A stretch of DNA of 64,000 bases from Burhinus oedicnemus (lineage: Eukaryota; Chordata; Aves; Charadriiformes; Burhinidae). Shown here piece by piece: positions 1-12,600 of the stretch. The notes beneath the pieces are model-generated. The model was given only the letters and a program-made list of their open reading frames with translations, was not told the DNA's origin and made no database searches. Made by a program: the position numbers and the translations under genes. The DNA is taken from contig VFFE01006593.1 in assembly GCA_008921705.1 (NCBI GenBank), forward strand, positions 897,036 to 961,035, given 5' to 3'. Position 1 is the first letter of the stretch. Each line of letters starts with the position of its first letter.

Positions 1-1609
1 CCCCCGGGAAGATCCCACCCACTGGGCACTTAGCACTAATCTTAGGAGTAGATTAGGGCCGTCGCCGGGCACAATCCTGATTGAAGGTGTCACCGTATCC
101 CAGCTGGGCAGCCCAAGATAGCTGCCATCCCCCCCACCAGCCCCGACACCCCAGGGATGGGCTCCCACAGCATCTCCACTGGGGACCGACTGGATGGGCT
201 CAGCTGCGGCCCCGACATCACCTGAGTGCCTGGTCCCTGGTGTCCCTGCTGTGGGATGCGCCGTTGGCCGTGGGGCAGCCTCAGTGGCATTTGGGGTGCT
301 CGCGGGGCCCACGGCACCCCGGACCCGCTGCGGGGAGCCGACGTCCTCCTCAGGCAGCAGCCCTGAGAGAGAGAGGGCAGAGCCAGGTGCTGGCACCTGC
401 GGGGGCTCAGTCCCCACCAAGGAGTCCCCCACACTGCGCTGGGTCCTACCTGTGCCGGGGGTGCCAGGGGGACCCATGCTGGAGGCAGGCAGCAATGCAG
501 GACCAGTGCTGAGGGCAACCCCCGGGCTGGGCTGGGGTCCCTGCTGCCCTGTCAGCCCGGGGTCTGTGTGAGGGGTCGTGTCCCTGGGGCTGGTGGTGGC
601 ATGGCTGAGCGGTGCCCTCCGGGTGCTGCGCTGGTGGGCCGGGAGCACCCGGGTCCAGGGCTCGGCCAGCCCCCAGGACGGGGCTGCAGGGCGCAGCCAT
701 GGGGCAGAACTGGGCAGGCCTGGGGAGGGGCTGGGGGGCCCACCCTGGTCCCCCTGTCTGCCCACTGGCTGTGCAGAGCCAGGGCTGGCGTGGGGACCTC
801 GGGCTGGCCCCGTGCCCGTGGGGTGGGGGACAGGGACAGTGCCCAGCAGGACTGGCTGGCTGCTGGCTGGAGCAAGCTGTGTACCCTGAGGGAGGCCCGA
901 GGCCGCCATGGGTTCCTCCACCACTGGCTGTCCCCCTGTCTGGGTGTTTGCTGTCCCCATCCCTGTCCCCGCTGATGGCATGGGGGTGAGGGCGATGGTG
1001 GACACAGTCGACTGAGGGCTGGGGGTGCTGGCTGGCCCGGTGGCAATCTGCCCAGCCAGGGACGGTCCCTGTCCTGCCCAGGGTGGCCCTGGGGAGCCCA
1101 GCCCCGTGTCTGTGGGCACCTCAGGGGCCGGTGTCCCCAGTGCAGAGCCATGGGGAAACCAGGTCCCACCCCGGGTGCTGTCCTGGCCTTCGGCCTCGTG
1201 TCCTTGCCAGGTGATGAGCAGCTCCTCTGTCACGGCTGGGCCTGTGCTGCCGTCCTGCCATGCCCTGGTGCCAGCACCTGCCATGGTTGTTTCTGTCTCC
1301 AGGGGTGTCCTGGTGGCATCCTCTGCCTGCAGCAGTGGGGCCCAACGCACGGGGCTACCACCCTCCCAGCGCTCGCTCCTGGGGACCCCGGCGCCACTTG
1401 GCTCCCCCGACGCCTCCCAGGCAGGGGACAGGCCCGGCCACTGCTGTCCCCAGGCAGGACTGTGCAGGGGGTCCCTGCCCCGCTGAAGGGTCCCACCTGG
1501 GGACAGCCCCGCTGGCGGAGTCCCCTGGGCCTCGGTGGGGACTCCGGTAGACAGGAGCAGCCCCCAGGTGACGAGCTGTGCTGCAGCCATGGTGAGTGCC
1601 CAGCCGGCC
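1..1609 (-). CDS. Unrecognised secreted or membrane mucin-like protein, 5' part, runs off the window edge
   Basis: On the minus strand an ATG at 1590-1588 opens a frame with no stop down to base 1, at least 530 codons. The ATG has a strong Kozak context (CACC-ATG-G) and lies 19 bases inside an exon whose acceptor is a good pyrimidine tract plus CAG ending at 1610. The protein starts MAAAQLVTWGLLLSTGVP, a plausible signal peptide, then becomes rich in Pro, Ser, Thr, Gly and Ala, as in a mucin-like stalk, with an Asn-Ala-Thr glycosylation sequon coded near 250-260. Introns inside the open frame are possible: a donor-like GTAGGA lies near 450 and an acceptor-like tract near 380. The last coded part (below about 90) may already be intron. 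No family was recognised. It lies next to IHO1, where human has C3orf62 and USP4, and it does not resemble either. Chance openness of GC-rich DNA is the main alternative. Confidence 0.55.
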
Positions 1610-1779
1610 CTGCGGGGACAGGGGGCTCAGTGAGCCAGGATCCACAGCGGCTGCCTGGGGGGGTGTCACGCCACCAGCCGTGGGGCTGCTGTGCCCATTG
1701 CAACCCACTGCCCAGGGAGAGAGCCAGTGGCTGGGCTGTCCCTGCTTGGGCTGTCCCTGGGCCCTGTTCCCAGCTGTCC

Positions 1780-2060
1780 CTGTCCCCGGTGTCCCTGCTG
1801 CCAGTGGCCCCATTCCCGGTGTTCCTCTTCCCTGTGTCCCCAGTGCTGGTGGTCCCCATCCCGGTGTCCCTGTCCCTGGTGCCCCCAGTGCCGGCAGTCT
1901 CCATCCCAGTGTCCCCGGTGCTGGTGGTCCTTAGTGCTTAGTGGTCCCTGCCCCTAGTATCCCCGGTGTCGCCTTCCCAGTATCCCCGTCACCGGTGTCC
2001 CCCTCCTCGGTGTCCCCCTCCCCGGTGCTCCATCCCCGGTGCCCCTCCCCGGTGTCCCTG
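1780..2060. repeat. Imperfect minisatellite in the first intron of the edge gene
   Basis: A degenerate tandem array built on the core CCGGTGTCCC, with variants such as CCAGTGCTGG and CCCATCCCGG. It lies between the inferred donor at 2096 and acceptor at 1610. It creates spurious open frames on both strands. Confidence 0.7.
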
Positions 2061-2095
2061 CTGCCGGCGGCCCCGCTCCAGCACGCACCGTTCAC

Positions 2096-2760
2096 CTTGG
2101 CGCGTCCCCGGCTGCATCCCGGCGGGGGATGCCCGGCCCGGCGCTCCCGCCGCCGCCTCACACGCGGCTCAGTCCCGCCGGGCCGGGGCCGGGAACGGGA
2201 ACGGGGCCGGGACCGGGACCGCCCGGCTGCGGCGGCGGCGGCGGCCCTGCGGTGCGCGAGCGGGAGCCGGCGGGACTGCGCTGCGGGGCCGGGCCGCGGC
2301 CGGTGCGGGACCAGAGCGGGGCCGGCTCGGCCGCCGCATCCCGCGGACCCCGCCCGCAGCGCGCCGGGCCGGCCCCGCTGCTCGTTGCTCGCCGCTCGGT
2401 GCCCGGTGCCCGGTGCCCCGGCCGCGGTGCGGCCAGCCCCCTCCCGCCGCCCGCCGCAGCCTGGGAGGCCCCGGTGCCGGAGCCGGCCGCAGCCCCCCCG
2501 CTGACCTGCCGGTGCCGGTGCCGGTGCCGGTGCGGGTGGGCCGGGCTCTGCGGTGGAGCGGGCGGCGGCGGCGGCAGCCGGTCACGCGCCGCCCCGAGCC
2601 GCGGGAACCCGCGCGGGAACCCGCCCGCCACCGGGAGGGGGGGGCGCGGGGCGGCCGGGCACGGCTGGGGCCGCCGTGCGGGGACGGGACGGGTGGGGGC
2701 GGGTCGGGTCCCCTGGGAGCTCAGCTGAGGTGCGCTCCCCTGGGGCAGGTCCCCCGTGGG
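2096..2760 (-). promoter_or_regulatory. CpG-island promoter and noncoding first exon of the minus-strand edge gene
   Basis: Bases from about 2100 to 2750 are extremely GC-rich and dense in CpG, including short GGTGCC-type runs near 2505-2530. On the minus strand a donor (AAG|GTGAAC) ends a likely noncoding exon at 2096, and the matching acceptor is at 1610. This fits a CpG-island promoter for the edge gene. The start site itself cannot be placed, and transcription in the other direction is not excluded. Confidence 0.5.
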
Positions 2761-5500
2761 GCGGGTCCCTCGAGGCGTGGCCTCGTGGGGTACCAGGGCA
2801 GGTCCCCACGGGGCAGGAGACAGCAGGGCAGCAGAGGGGATGCTGCCTATGGGGCCGGCAGGGCAGGCAGCCCACCCCCACGGGAGCAGGCAGCTCCCAA
2901 TGCAGGGCTGTTGCCGAGGCCGGTCCCACCGTGGCCGTGGGGTTGCGGGCAGCCCCCCCCGACAGGGTCTCCGGGAAGGTCCGTTAGTGGCCCTGTCACC
3001 CTCCCACGCCTGTCCCACACCTGCCCCATGCCTCCTGCCCGCCCTGCACGGGGCAGGCAGCACCCTGGCAGCCGCTGGGCTATGGGGCCCTGCCAAGGTG
3101 AAGATAATTAATCAGCTAATTGTCCCACTGGAAAGCTGCCAGCCCTGCCAGGGCTTGAGCTGGCATTGGCACGGCCACAGCGCCACAAAGTCACACCAGC
3201 TCAGGACTACGCCCCATAAGGTGACACACCCCCGCTCCCTGCCTGTACCCTGGCTCCCTCAGGCTGCCACCGCAACCTTGGCAGACCCCTGTCACCACCA
3301 TTGCCCTCCTCTTGCCCAGGCCAGTGGGGACATGTGGCACCTCAGGTCCCCATGGCAGCGCCGTGCCGGTAGCAGAACACAGTGTCCCCCTTCTGCTCCC
3401 TGCCACCTCTCCATCCCTGGGGCATTGTGCCTAGGCCGGACTCACCACGGGCACACTGGGCATTTTGGGGCCCTGGTCCCCTCCTCCGTGCTGCCAGGCT
3501 GGGTGCGGTTAGTGGGGGCTGGGGGGCTGTGGCAGCCAGCTGAGCACAGGGGTTGGGGAATTTGGGCAATGCCGGCACGCCGGCCCCCACAAAGCAGGCA
3601 GGGCAGGCAGCTAATCTGGGGATTAGCACAGGGGAGGCCGCACGGGGGGAGAGCTGGGCAGAGGCAGAGCCCAGAGGGGTGGCCAGCGAGCCTGCACTGC
3701 ACCGGGCACTGCCAGCACCGGGCACCACCGCAGCCGGCCCGTTCACCCTGTGGATGGTGCGGCCGTGGTGCCGAGTGTCCGGCAGTGCCATGGGGAAGGG
3801 GCCAGCTGTGCTCTGTACACTGCAGTCGGCGGCATGCCTTGAGCACGAGGCACGGGTGCAGCAGCCACCTCCACGTCTCTGGTGCTGTCAGTGGTTTCCT
3901 CCTCTGCCAAGTGACTCACTGGCAGATGAAAAGATGAGAGCCCCCCCTTCCCGCCACTGCAGCGGCTGCCTCCATGCCTGCCTGCGCAGCCGGGGATGAT
4001 GGGCACAGGATGCGACCTGCGCTCTCACACCCCTGTGCCCACGGCCACCTGGGTTTCACCAGCTTTTGGCCACTGTTCTCCCCTTTCTCCCAGGCTCTCC
4101 CCCAAGGAAGCAGGATGAAACCCCAGTTTAGGAGGAAACTGCCCCAATTAAGTGCTCACAAACAGCCTGGAGCCCAAATTTGTGTTTTCATGACCACTGT
4201 GGATGTTTTATGGTGCTGCCCTGTGCCCTTCACGGTCTCCCTTGGCTGTGCTGCCAGGGGGACCACCCTCAGCATCTTCCCTGGGGACCTTCAGTGAAGG
4301 GTAGGACAAGACCCCACAATCACCGGTGCCGACAGCCCCACGGGGGCAAAGGCCGGGAGAAGCCACACACGCAGGGCCTGGCTGCATGGCTGGCTCCAGG
4401 GCAGCGAGCCAGAGACAGCGAGCTTGGTGTCCGTGTGTGCTGAAAGTACGGGCTGGGAGACAGGACTTGCCCTGCCAGGATGCAAGCACAGTGCCCATGG
4501 GAAGGCTGCTGTGTCCCGCAGAATTGCGGCGGCTCTGGGCTGGGGATGGCAGCCCCGACCCCCGGGGCAGAGCTGACAACATGCACACTTCCATTTTTGT
4601 CTGGCAAGGCTGGGAGAGGAATCGCCATTGTCACAGCCATATTGGGACTAATATTCTCGCTGACAGGAGAATCCCTGGAGGGGCCCCTGAATGGGAACAG
4701 GCACGGGGCTGGTCCATGGGGGCCAGGGTAGCACCCTGGGGTTTCCCCCAGCTCCCCTGGGGAGGTGGCTGGTGTGTGGGGAAGCACCACTGGCTGCCAT
4801 TGCTGTTACACCTCCTTTCCTTGGGGATTTTATTCATGATGCAGATGCATGTCATCGTGTGTGTGGGGCGGGGGCTGCAGGGGTCCCCAGGGCAGCCCTA
4901 CATTGCACCCCATGGCACAGGGGTGAGTGAGAAACAGATCCTTGGGGTGCCGGGGCCTGCTCCAGCTCTGCACAGGGGCTTGCAGCAGACACCTCCAGAG
5001 GTCCCTCCAAGCTCAGCCATGTGCTGCCGAGCTGGTGGCGATGCAGCTGGGGTGAGCGTCCAGGCCGGGGGCTGCGCAGGGGCCTGTGCCCGTGCCAGCC
5101 AACCCCAAAATGCGGGGGTGATGAGCCCCATGGAGCAGGTTTTGTCCAGCAAAGGCTGTGCTGGGAATGCTGGGCAGGCAGGTACAGGAGGGCAATGCGG
5201 AATGAATGGCTGCTGCTGCCGGCAGCTGTCACCCAGCCCCTCTGCTGACCTGGGGGGTCCCAAGGCTCTGGGGGCTCCCCATGCCTGCCCTTGCCTCCTT
5301 CTCCTTGCTAATTAATGTCACCAAACCAATATTAAACTGGAAGGGTGGAGGTTTCCTTCTTTAAACATCAGAGAGGAGCTGAAAAAACGAATCCTCCCAG
5401 TTCCATGATCCAGGGGAGTTAAACAGCTAAAGAGCAGCCCCCTGCTCACCCGCTGAAACAGGATCTTGCCTCTCCCGAAAAAACAATACAAAGACACCAG
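2760..5500. other. Intergenic region between IHO1 3' end and the edge-gene promoter
   Basis: GC-rich unique sequence. Long open frames occur (plus strand 2756-3937 and 4326-5315), but they carry no domain, splice structure or recognisable similarity. A block near 3100-3125 has clustered TAAT cores and a perfect inverted repeat sits at 3610-3627, so cis-regulatory elements are possible. No gene is supported. Confidence 0.5.
3610..3627. promoter_or_regulatory. Palindromic pair of OTX/CRX-like homeodomain sites
   Basis: GCTAATCTGGGGATTAGC: two perfect 7-base arms around a 4-base spacer. Each arm carries TAATC, the core bound by K50 homeodomains such as OTX and CRX. Function is inferred only from the motif. 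Confidence 0.35.
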
Positions 5501-5504
5501 ACTT

Positions 5505-6675
5505 TTGTGAAGACACAATGAGTTTATTAAAGCCAGAAAAAAGGGATCCCAGTCTTCTCTCTCGGGACAACAAAGCTGGACCAGTTGGATTCATGGCAAT
5601 AGACCTTTTTGGTCAACACCAAAATGCTTCTTTTGCCGGTAACATCTCAGATCAAAAATAAAACGTGATACAAATATCTGAAGCAGTGGAAGCTGCTGAT
5701 AGTCAGAGCTGGGTACCCTGGAAAGAGTTGCTCTGTGGGAATTGGGGCTGCCCAATGATCTTGCTGCTGTGTAACACCCGATTAGGTGAGAGGGCTGGCC
5801 CTTTCTGAATTGAAAATTTTGGAACAACTCCTCACTAGAGAGGTGCAGGTTTCTAAAGGACAAGAAATATCGATCAGTGATTCATCGGCTGAATTTGAAC
5901 GTCACATCTTTTGGCTTCTGTTTGAGAACCTTGGAAAGTGTGTTGCAGAATTACTTGATTAGCCAAGAGATACAAGAGACAAATAAAGTAGAAACTAAAT
6001 AATATCCTGAATTTTCTGAAACCAAGAAATTTCAGCCTAAAAGGAGAAGAAATGCAATAGTTGATAAACCTGAGATGTTGGGACTCTGCTTTCCTCAGCT
6101 AAACTTGTTCCTGTCCAAAGCTCACAAACAACTCCTGGGATAAACCTGAACCTTATCAAAATCAACAAGAACAACACTACTACTGCCTAGGGAGCTGAAA
6201 AGCTGAACATTCAGACATACAAAACCAACATAGGGACTATGAGTGAGAAACAGAGTAAAGCCTCTGGCCACAGAGATATTACTACATCTATCTAGTTGAA
6301 AAGTCAAGTAGATCTCAGTGTTAAATCTGTTTGAGCTGTGTGTCTGTGCTCTGCCAGCCCTCTCTTCCCCGGTGAACGTCCTGGCAGACTCCGCAGGTAC
6401 TTCTCTGCTGTGTAAATACAACGGTAATTGGAGCCTGTGGCATCTCTGCCAGGAGTGGAGAGATAAGGTAATAGAGATCCCATCAGCTTTCCAAGCGATG
6501 GGAGGGGTTCCTCTCAGATCCCACATAGTCCCTTCCAATATAGCAAAGCGGACAATAACACTTTCAAGCATTCAGGCATGAGCCTTATCTCTGACCAAGC
6601 AGGTACCACACCTAGAGGAATAAACTGTGACTGAGATGGCCAAGCCTGCGCTGCAGACTCCGAACACAAAACTCC
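5505..6675 (-). other. IHO1: IHO1 3' UTR with poly(A) signal
   Basis: Downstream of the IHO1 stop (6678-6676) there is no further coding. The first canonical AATAAA seen on the minus strand is at 5528-5523, followed by a T/G-rich stretch near 5505-5480 that could be the downstream element. A 3' UTR of about 1.1-1.2 kb is therefore likely. The sequence is less GC-rich than the intergenic DNA below 5.3 kb. Confidence 0.5.
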
Positions 6676-9600
6676 TTAATCAGAATAATCGCTATCAAAA
6701 ACTAAAGAGCAACAGGCTGTATTCTGCTGACCCAGCGTATTGACAGGACATGGTTTCTTGGAACTTGCAGGGCTTCGGAGACTGAAGCAGCTCATCTGTT
6801 TTTCACCTGTTGTGCTACACAGGGAAAATACATTACCCTGGGGAGAGGAATCCCAGAGATTCCTTTTTGTACTGGAAACATTCACTTTTTTTTTAATTTC
6901 CAAACTTCTCTTTCTTTTGTCTGCAAGCTGTTGCAGGCTTTTATTGGAGCACGGTACTGCTGGGAAATTCTTTGTAAGCCTTGGCTGGGCGCTGCCGAGG
7001 ACCTGCTGATGGGGAGCTGCAGAAACTGGGTTACAGCTTCCTAAATTGAGGGCAACTGTGTATCTGGGAAAGCAATTTTTTCTGGAGCTTTCCAACTCAA
7101 TAATCCCATTTGCCTTCTTTTGCTTCAGCCCACCATCAGCACATCGAGAGAGCTCGCCTTTTCTCACAGTGGGGCACATTTTCTTCCTCCCCATTGCCTT
7201 ATTCCAGGGGATCCTTCCTGGCCTCTGCTTTGCTTTGTTCCCTCCAGCTGCATTCTCCACCTCATGGTCTGTGGCCCAATTATTGTCTTTTCGCCCAGGT
7301 ATATCTTTTCTTACAGACAGGTGGCAAACTTGAGACTGCCTCTGTTGTGATGGTGTCACGGCTTCAAATCCTCTGGTGCCTCTTCTGACTGCCTTCCTCA
7401 GTGGAGTTGGTAGAGGCACCTCCTGTGGTACAGGACAGTGTTTCTTCTGACTATCCCCCAAAAACTGACTGTTACCACAGCACGCGCAAGGATGGTTAGC
7501 ACAGCTCTGTGTTTCCAAACTGTCTTTCACCTCCTGCAAAGAGGTGTTTTCTCTGCTACATGCCGCTGCAGCTGTGGGGCTGACTTTCCTGCCTGAAGCT
7601 GTGTTTAGGTCACCCTGAGGTGTGCCATCCCCAGTGACCTGGTTCTTCATGTGGGAGTCTCTGTGCTGCTCCCCCATTGCCATGCAGGGGGGCTGAGACT
7701 GACCCGAGGAGCTGCAAAACCCTCTGCCTCGGCAGTGTGGCCAGCAGGCATTCTCCTTGCCCAGAGCACAGTCCTGGCATGGGCCAGGGGAGGTCTGGGA
7801 AGAGTTATCTGCCATGTGAGGGGGGAGTCTGGCACTAGAAATGAATGTGTGCAGCTCAGCTAAGGCATTAGGAAGCTTCAGGAAGCCTAGTTCTTCACAT
7901 TGCTTCAGGTGCTGATCCCTCAGCTGAGCTGGCAGCGACTCCAGACCCTCCTTCAGCGACTGGACACTGGATTTCACATCCAAAATCTCCACATCTTTCT
8001 GGGGAAGCAGCAAGTAGAGCAGAAGCAGTAAGCAACACATTAACAGGTGCAATAATAGTATTCAGACAAGAAACTTCAGGTATTATGTTTTGGCTAGACC
8101 CCTTAAGTTGGGTATCAACCCAAAGATCAGCAATTTGTATCTTTCTGTGTAATACGTGTTCTCAAACTGTCCCACAAAAGTGAGAGGTTTGGGATTGGGG
8201 CATACCCTTAACCCACTGGGTGCCTCCTCTCCCAGGAGCACTGCCTTCTCACACACTGGCATGACACATCCTTGTCAAAAGCAATTCCTGCAGCAGTGCC
8301 TTTGGAGAAACTAGACCTGTCCAGGAGGTCTCTGACAGTTCATTCTTTTGTCTCTGACACCCACTTTTCTTTTTTCACCTCTTCTTTCCTCTCCCTGGGA
8401 AACCATCCGGCTGAAGGGACAAAGCACTGCACTTCTGTAAGATGCTTTCCACTTGCAGGCATGCACTGCACTACCTCCTCCAGCTAAGGCATCTGCCAGC
8501 ATGAGGAAGCAGTGCTCCACCATGGCCTGCCATGACAGGGGACTGTTGGGCTCCCCGTTTATTGACCAGGGTTTCATCAGAGCTTACAGCACTGTTAGCC
8601 AGCGCTTGGGTAAGCATCAGTCAGTATCTAGCCTAGAATTAGCATTTTAATATCTCTTTCCCCCTTCATGACAATGGGAGCAGTCTACTTTATAATCCAC
8701 CATTCGAAGGCAATTTAATATTCAGTTAATATTTTGAAGAAGCAGGAGAAATTCAGAACAAAAGATTAATTTCTGCACTTACGGCTGCAAGTCTCCTCTC
8801 CATCTCCAGCAGCGCCTGCTCCATGTGGCTTTTATCTGTCAGAGCTTTCAGCACTGAGCCACAGTGACTTTGAAGAGCATCTTGCACTAAACAGGGAAAT
8901 CAATAAAAAACACATTTGGTCTTTCATTTGTAAATGTGAATAAAGTACTATCAATACTATTGCTACTTCCTCCATGGCTTGGCATGAAATACTTCACTGT
9001 GCTGTGCAACCATAGTGATTCACCCGCTGAGATCTCCCCGTGCCCCAAGCGATGAACAATAGGGTAGATGTTTAATGCAAAGCACTTGAAATTTATAAGA
9101 TGCTGTGTATAGGCCAAACCTCATTTACTGTGCTCTGTTAATATGGCAGCTGGAGCTGAAAGGCTACATGAAGCTGCAAAACTTGGTTGGCTCAATGCAA
9201 GGAAGGTTGCGGCTTAGTTGTCTGCCAACTGCACAACAGGCATGGCCAGGGGAGGGGGACCCCAATACAGCTGAGCCACCCCAGTATAACCAACCCTCTT
9301 CTGCAACCAGCTGATGGTAAATGAGAGCTTGAACACATGATGGGAAGAATAGTATTGCTGATAACAGCAAGGAGATGCAAGAGGTTCATGGCTAAGAAGC
9401 GCAACCAGAGACTACATGACAGAAATGCGCAGGAGGCTGGTAACCTAAGGAAAGCTGCCTGAAGGGATAGTGGGAAATTATGGAGTGTGCAAAGCATTGG
9501 GATTTCCAGTTGCTGGGCACAGGAAGAGATGGACTCAGAAACTGTCTGAACTAGGCAGCTGTGCCCAGTGCTTGGGCAGCTGCAGCTGGAATACTGGAAG

Positions 9601-12600
9601 GTAGTGGGGCCCCAGCAGTGTCCTGTGGGGGCACAGACTCCCTGGGAAGGTTTTAAATTGGAGCAAGATGCTCTTGGCTTCAGTCAGTCTTGCTGAAAAA
9701 CTGATAAAAAAAATAGGGATTTGCGTTATATGATTGCACAATAATATAACTCCCCCCATGCAGCTGCAATGATTCTTATAGGAATCACTGCTGTGCCTAA
9801 TACACTACTGCATGGGAACACAGGCTGCAGCATATGTGGACGTGAAAAATCCTGAGCAATCTTATGGAAGTCTTCCTTTAAAATCATAGATTAGGAAGGA
9901 GAGAAAGAGCTGTTTGCTAAACATGTCTGGTCTTTCCTGTGAACAGCGCAGGAAGGTGTGTACAGATGGTGTGGCTGGGGTGGAATGTTGGCTGGTTGGA
10001 ATAAAACAGGATGCAAAGCACTCCTGCTAAAACAAAGCATTGCCAAGCCAATGGACTGGGATAACCAAAACTCTGGAGTTCTGGACTAGCACTGCACACC
10101 TGAGAAAAATCAGAATAAAGCCTACATTTCAACAAGTGGCTACAAGAGGTCCGCAATTAATTAATCCTCTTTTGCTACAGATCCAATGCGTCTGACTGAC
10201 TTTGGTGTCGGTGGAGCTGAGAGCCTGGCTGAAGCTATTCCTGCATGCAGAGTATTTATCTCGGCTCTTCAGTGCAGCACCTCTCGCCCCAGAGAGGTGT
10301 GCTCACAGGCTCCAGAGCCACAGAGCACTGGGGATCTCTCCTCCCCCTGCCCAGCTATTTTCATTAAGTATGCAGGGACTTAATTGTCTCGGTGAGCTGT
10401 GCCCTTCTGTCAAACTCTAGATGGAATTGGTCAAAGAGTTAAAAACTACTAGGGAGAGGCAGGCAGAAAGTGATTGTATAGGCTTTGTTTCTGTAAAAAA
10501 ACATGGACTTTTAAAAAAGGTACATTTGGGAAGGAAGAAAGGAATGAGATCTGAGCAATTATGGGCTTACTAGTTTGTTCTCATATTGTGCAAGGTTTTA
10601 GAACAGACCTTAAGGGAAAGAGTACTCAAAGATATGGAGGGAAATGGAATAAAATGGAACAAGATTTTATAAAAGGCGGATTGTGCCTGACTAATGTAAT
10701 ACACTCAGATAAGATAGGTGCCTTCTTAGACAAAGGCATCACAGTGGGCTTTCTGTAGATTCAAACAAAGCTTTTCAGTGGAAGGTGTCATGTAATGTGA
10801 AAAAAGCTGAGAAATAATAAGTGGATAAGCGTCAATGAAAGGGAAGACATCAGCTCTTGAGAGGGGTGGCATGAGGGGAAAAGATGACTCTGGAAGGTGC
10901 CCCTCAAGGCCTACTCATGAGCCAAACCTGCTTAAAATCTGCCGTAGTCACCTGGGTGCAAAAGCCAGCAGGCATTTAGGTAATTAGCAGGTGACACAAA
11001 GACGCAAATGCCAGCAGCAGGGGCTACAGGTGAGATAGGGCAGTGTGGCATGTGGTGGTGCGCAGGCTCTGGCTGACGAGAATTGCTGTGCACTCTGGGG
11101 TGGCTGGAAACCTGCTGCCTATGTGCAAGGAAAAAAAAGAGACTGAAGTGGGACACGTGCAGAGAAAAGCTACAAGATAATTAAGTGCTTAGATGATAAT
11201 CTCCTCTTATGAAAGGAGATTGAAAGCGTTTGGCTTATTCAGCCACGCAAACCAGAGGTGTCTGGTGGCACAGGGCTGGAGGTGCTGCTGCAGTGTAGCA
11301 GGGCTGCCGCTCGAGGGATGGGGTGCTTGCCAAGAGCTGCCTCCAGGCAGCAGGGAACCCCTGTGCCAGGCTGTAGGTTTAACTTTATTTGCCTTCCTCC
11401 GAAGGAGTGATGCTTGGGCACAGTGCACACTGCTGTCATTTGGGAGAAGGAACCCTGCAGTGGCCTTGTTCATGTGTCTTCCTCACACACATCAAGTCCA
11501 CCTCCCGGACTGAGGCTTGCAGGGAATTTCTCCATTTTTTTAGGATGCCCATCACCACATGGCGTTACCTTGTTCTCCGTAGGAGTGTGGCTGTTTCCTG
11601 AGGATTATCTGCACGTATTTCAACTAATAAGCTGTCATTACAGGCAATTTGATTGTCCCAGCTCTCTCACTGCCATTTTTAAGCTTTTAGTCTTTTGTTG
11701 TGACAGATTTAGACTTTTTTACAAACCATTGAGGGAAAGCTGTGGCTTGCAGAATGGGTTTGTAATGGTGGAGTGAATGTTTCAGTGGGCCTTTTAGACT
11801 TTGCATCTCCCTGGTTAGACCTAAGGGCTACCTGCAATCCGAGAGCAGGTTTTTGGGAGCCTGCCAGCCCCCTCCTGGCCTGCAAGCCTAAAAAGAGGAA
11901 GAAAGCAGCAGCCACTGAAGGAGGAAACTCCTTTCGCGTCACTTCATCACCTTCCATCTCTATACGGTGAGGATATAAGAAGGCCAGCATCAAGAAGCTT
12001 ACCTCAGCTTGCTGCTCTTCCCCATACTCTTAATTTTAGTTCAGAATTATTTTTAAAACTTTTGATTTTCCTAGTCTGTCTGTTCTTCTACAACATGGTA
12101 TTCTCAGTCTAAAAATAGCACTGCATCCACTGGGCTTGTGATCTGCACATACGTTTGACTCAGCACAGCGTGCTGCAGGCAAGCAACCAACAGCCAGTAT
12201 TTTGAATGTTTCATTTGTACGTGTAGGAGTATTCTGCAGAAAAAATCCCCTCAGTACAGGGGAGGAGCACTCTTCTTCCCTCTCTGGCTTCCAAACCAGA
12301 GGAGCGTTCAGACTTGTCAAACACTATTAAACAAATTAAAAATGAGCATTAATCTAGACTTAGAAAAATAGGCATTGAGATGGCCAAACTAGATCAGATC
12401 AAGGACCCTGTTAGTCAAGTCTCTTGTCTTTGAAAATGATCAAAAATGGCTGCTTCAGAGAAAGTTTTCTTCAAATAAACCCCCCAGCAGATAGTTATTG
12501 AATAACTTCATCATAGAGGGAAAATCTTTACTCAGTTAATGGGTGGCTTATGCATAGACTTGTGCCTCTCTTAATGTATTTTGCTCTAAACAAACCAATT

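Noticed and set aside
1966..3111. Plus-strand open frame of 381 codons
   Set aside because: It lies in a CpG island with a low-complexity Arg/Pro/Gly translation and no splice or domain support.
4326..5315. Plus-strand open frame of 329 codons
   Set aside because: No domain, conserved motif or promoter; composition is typical of chance frames in GC-rich DNA.
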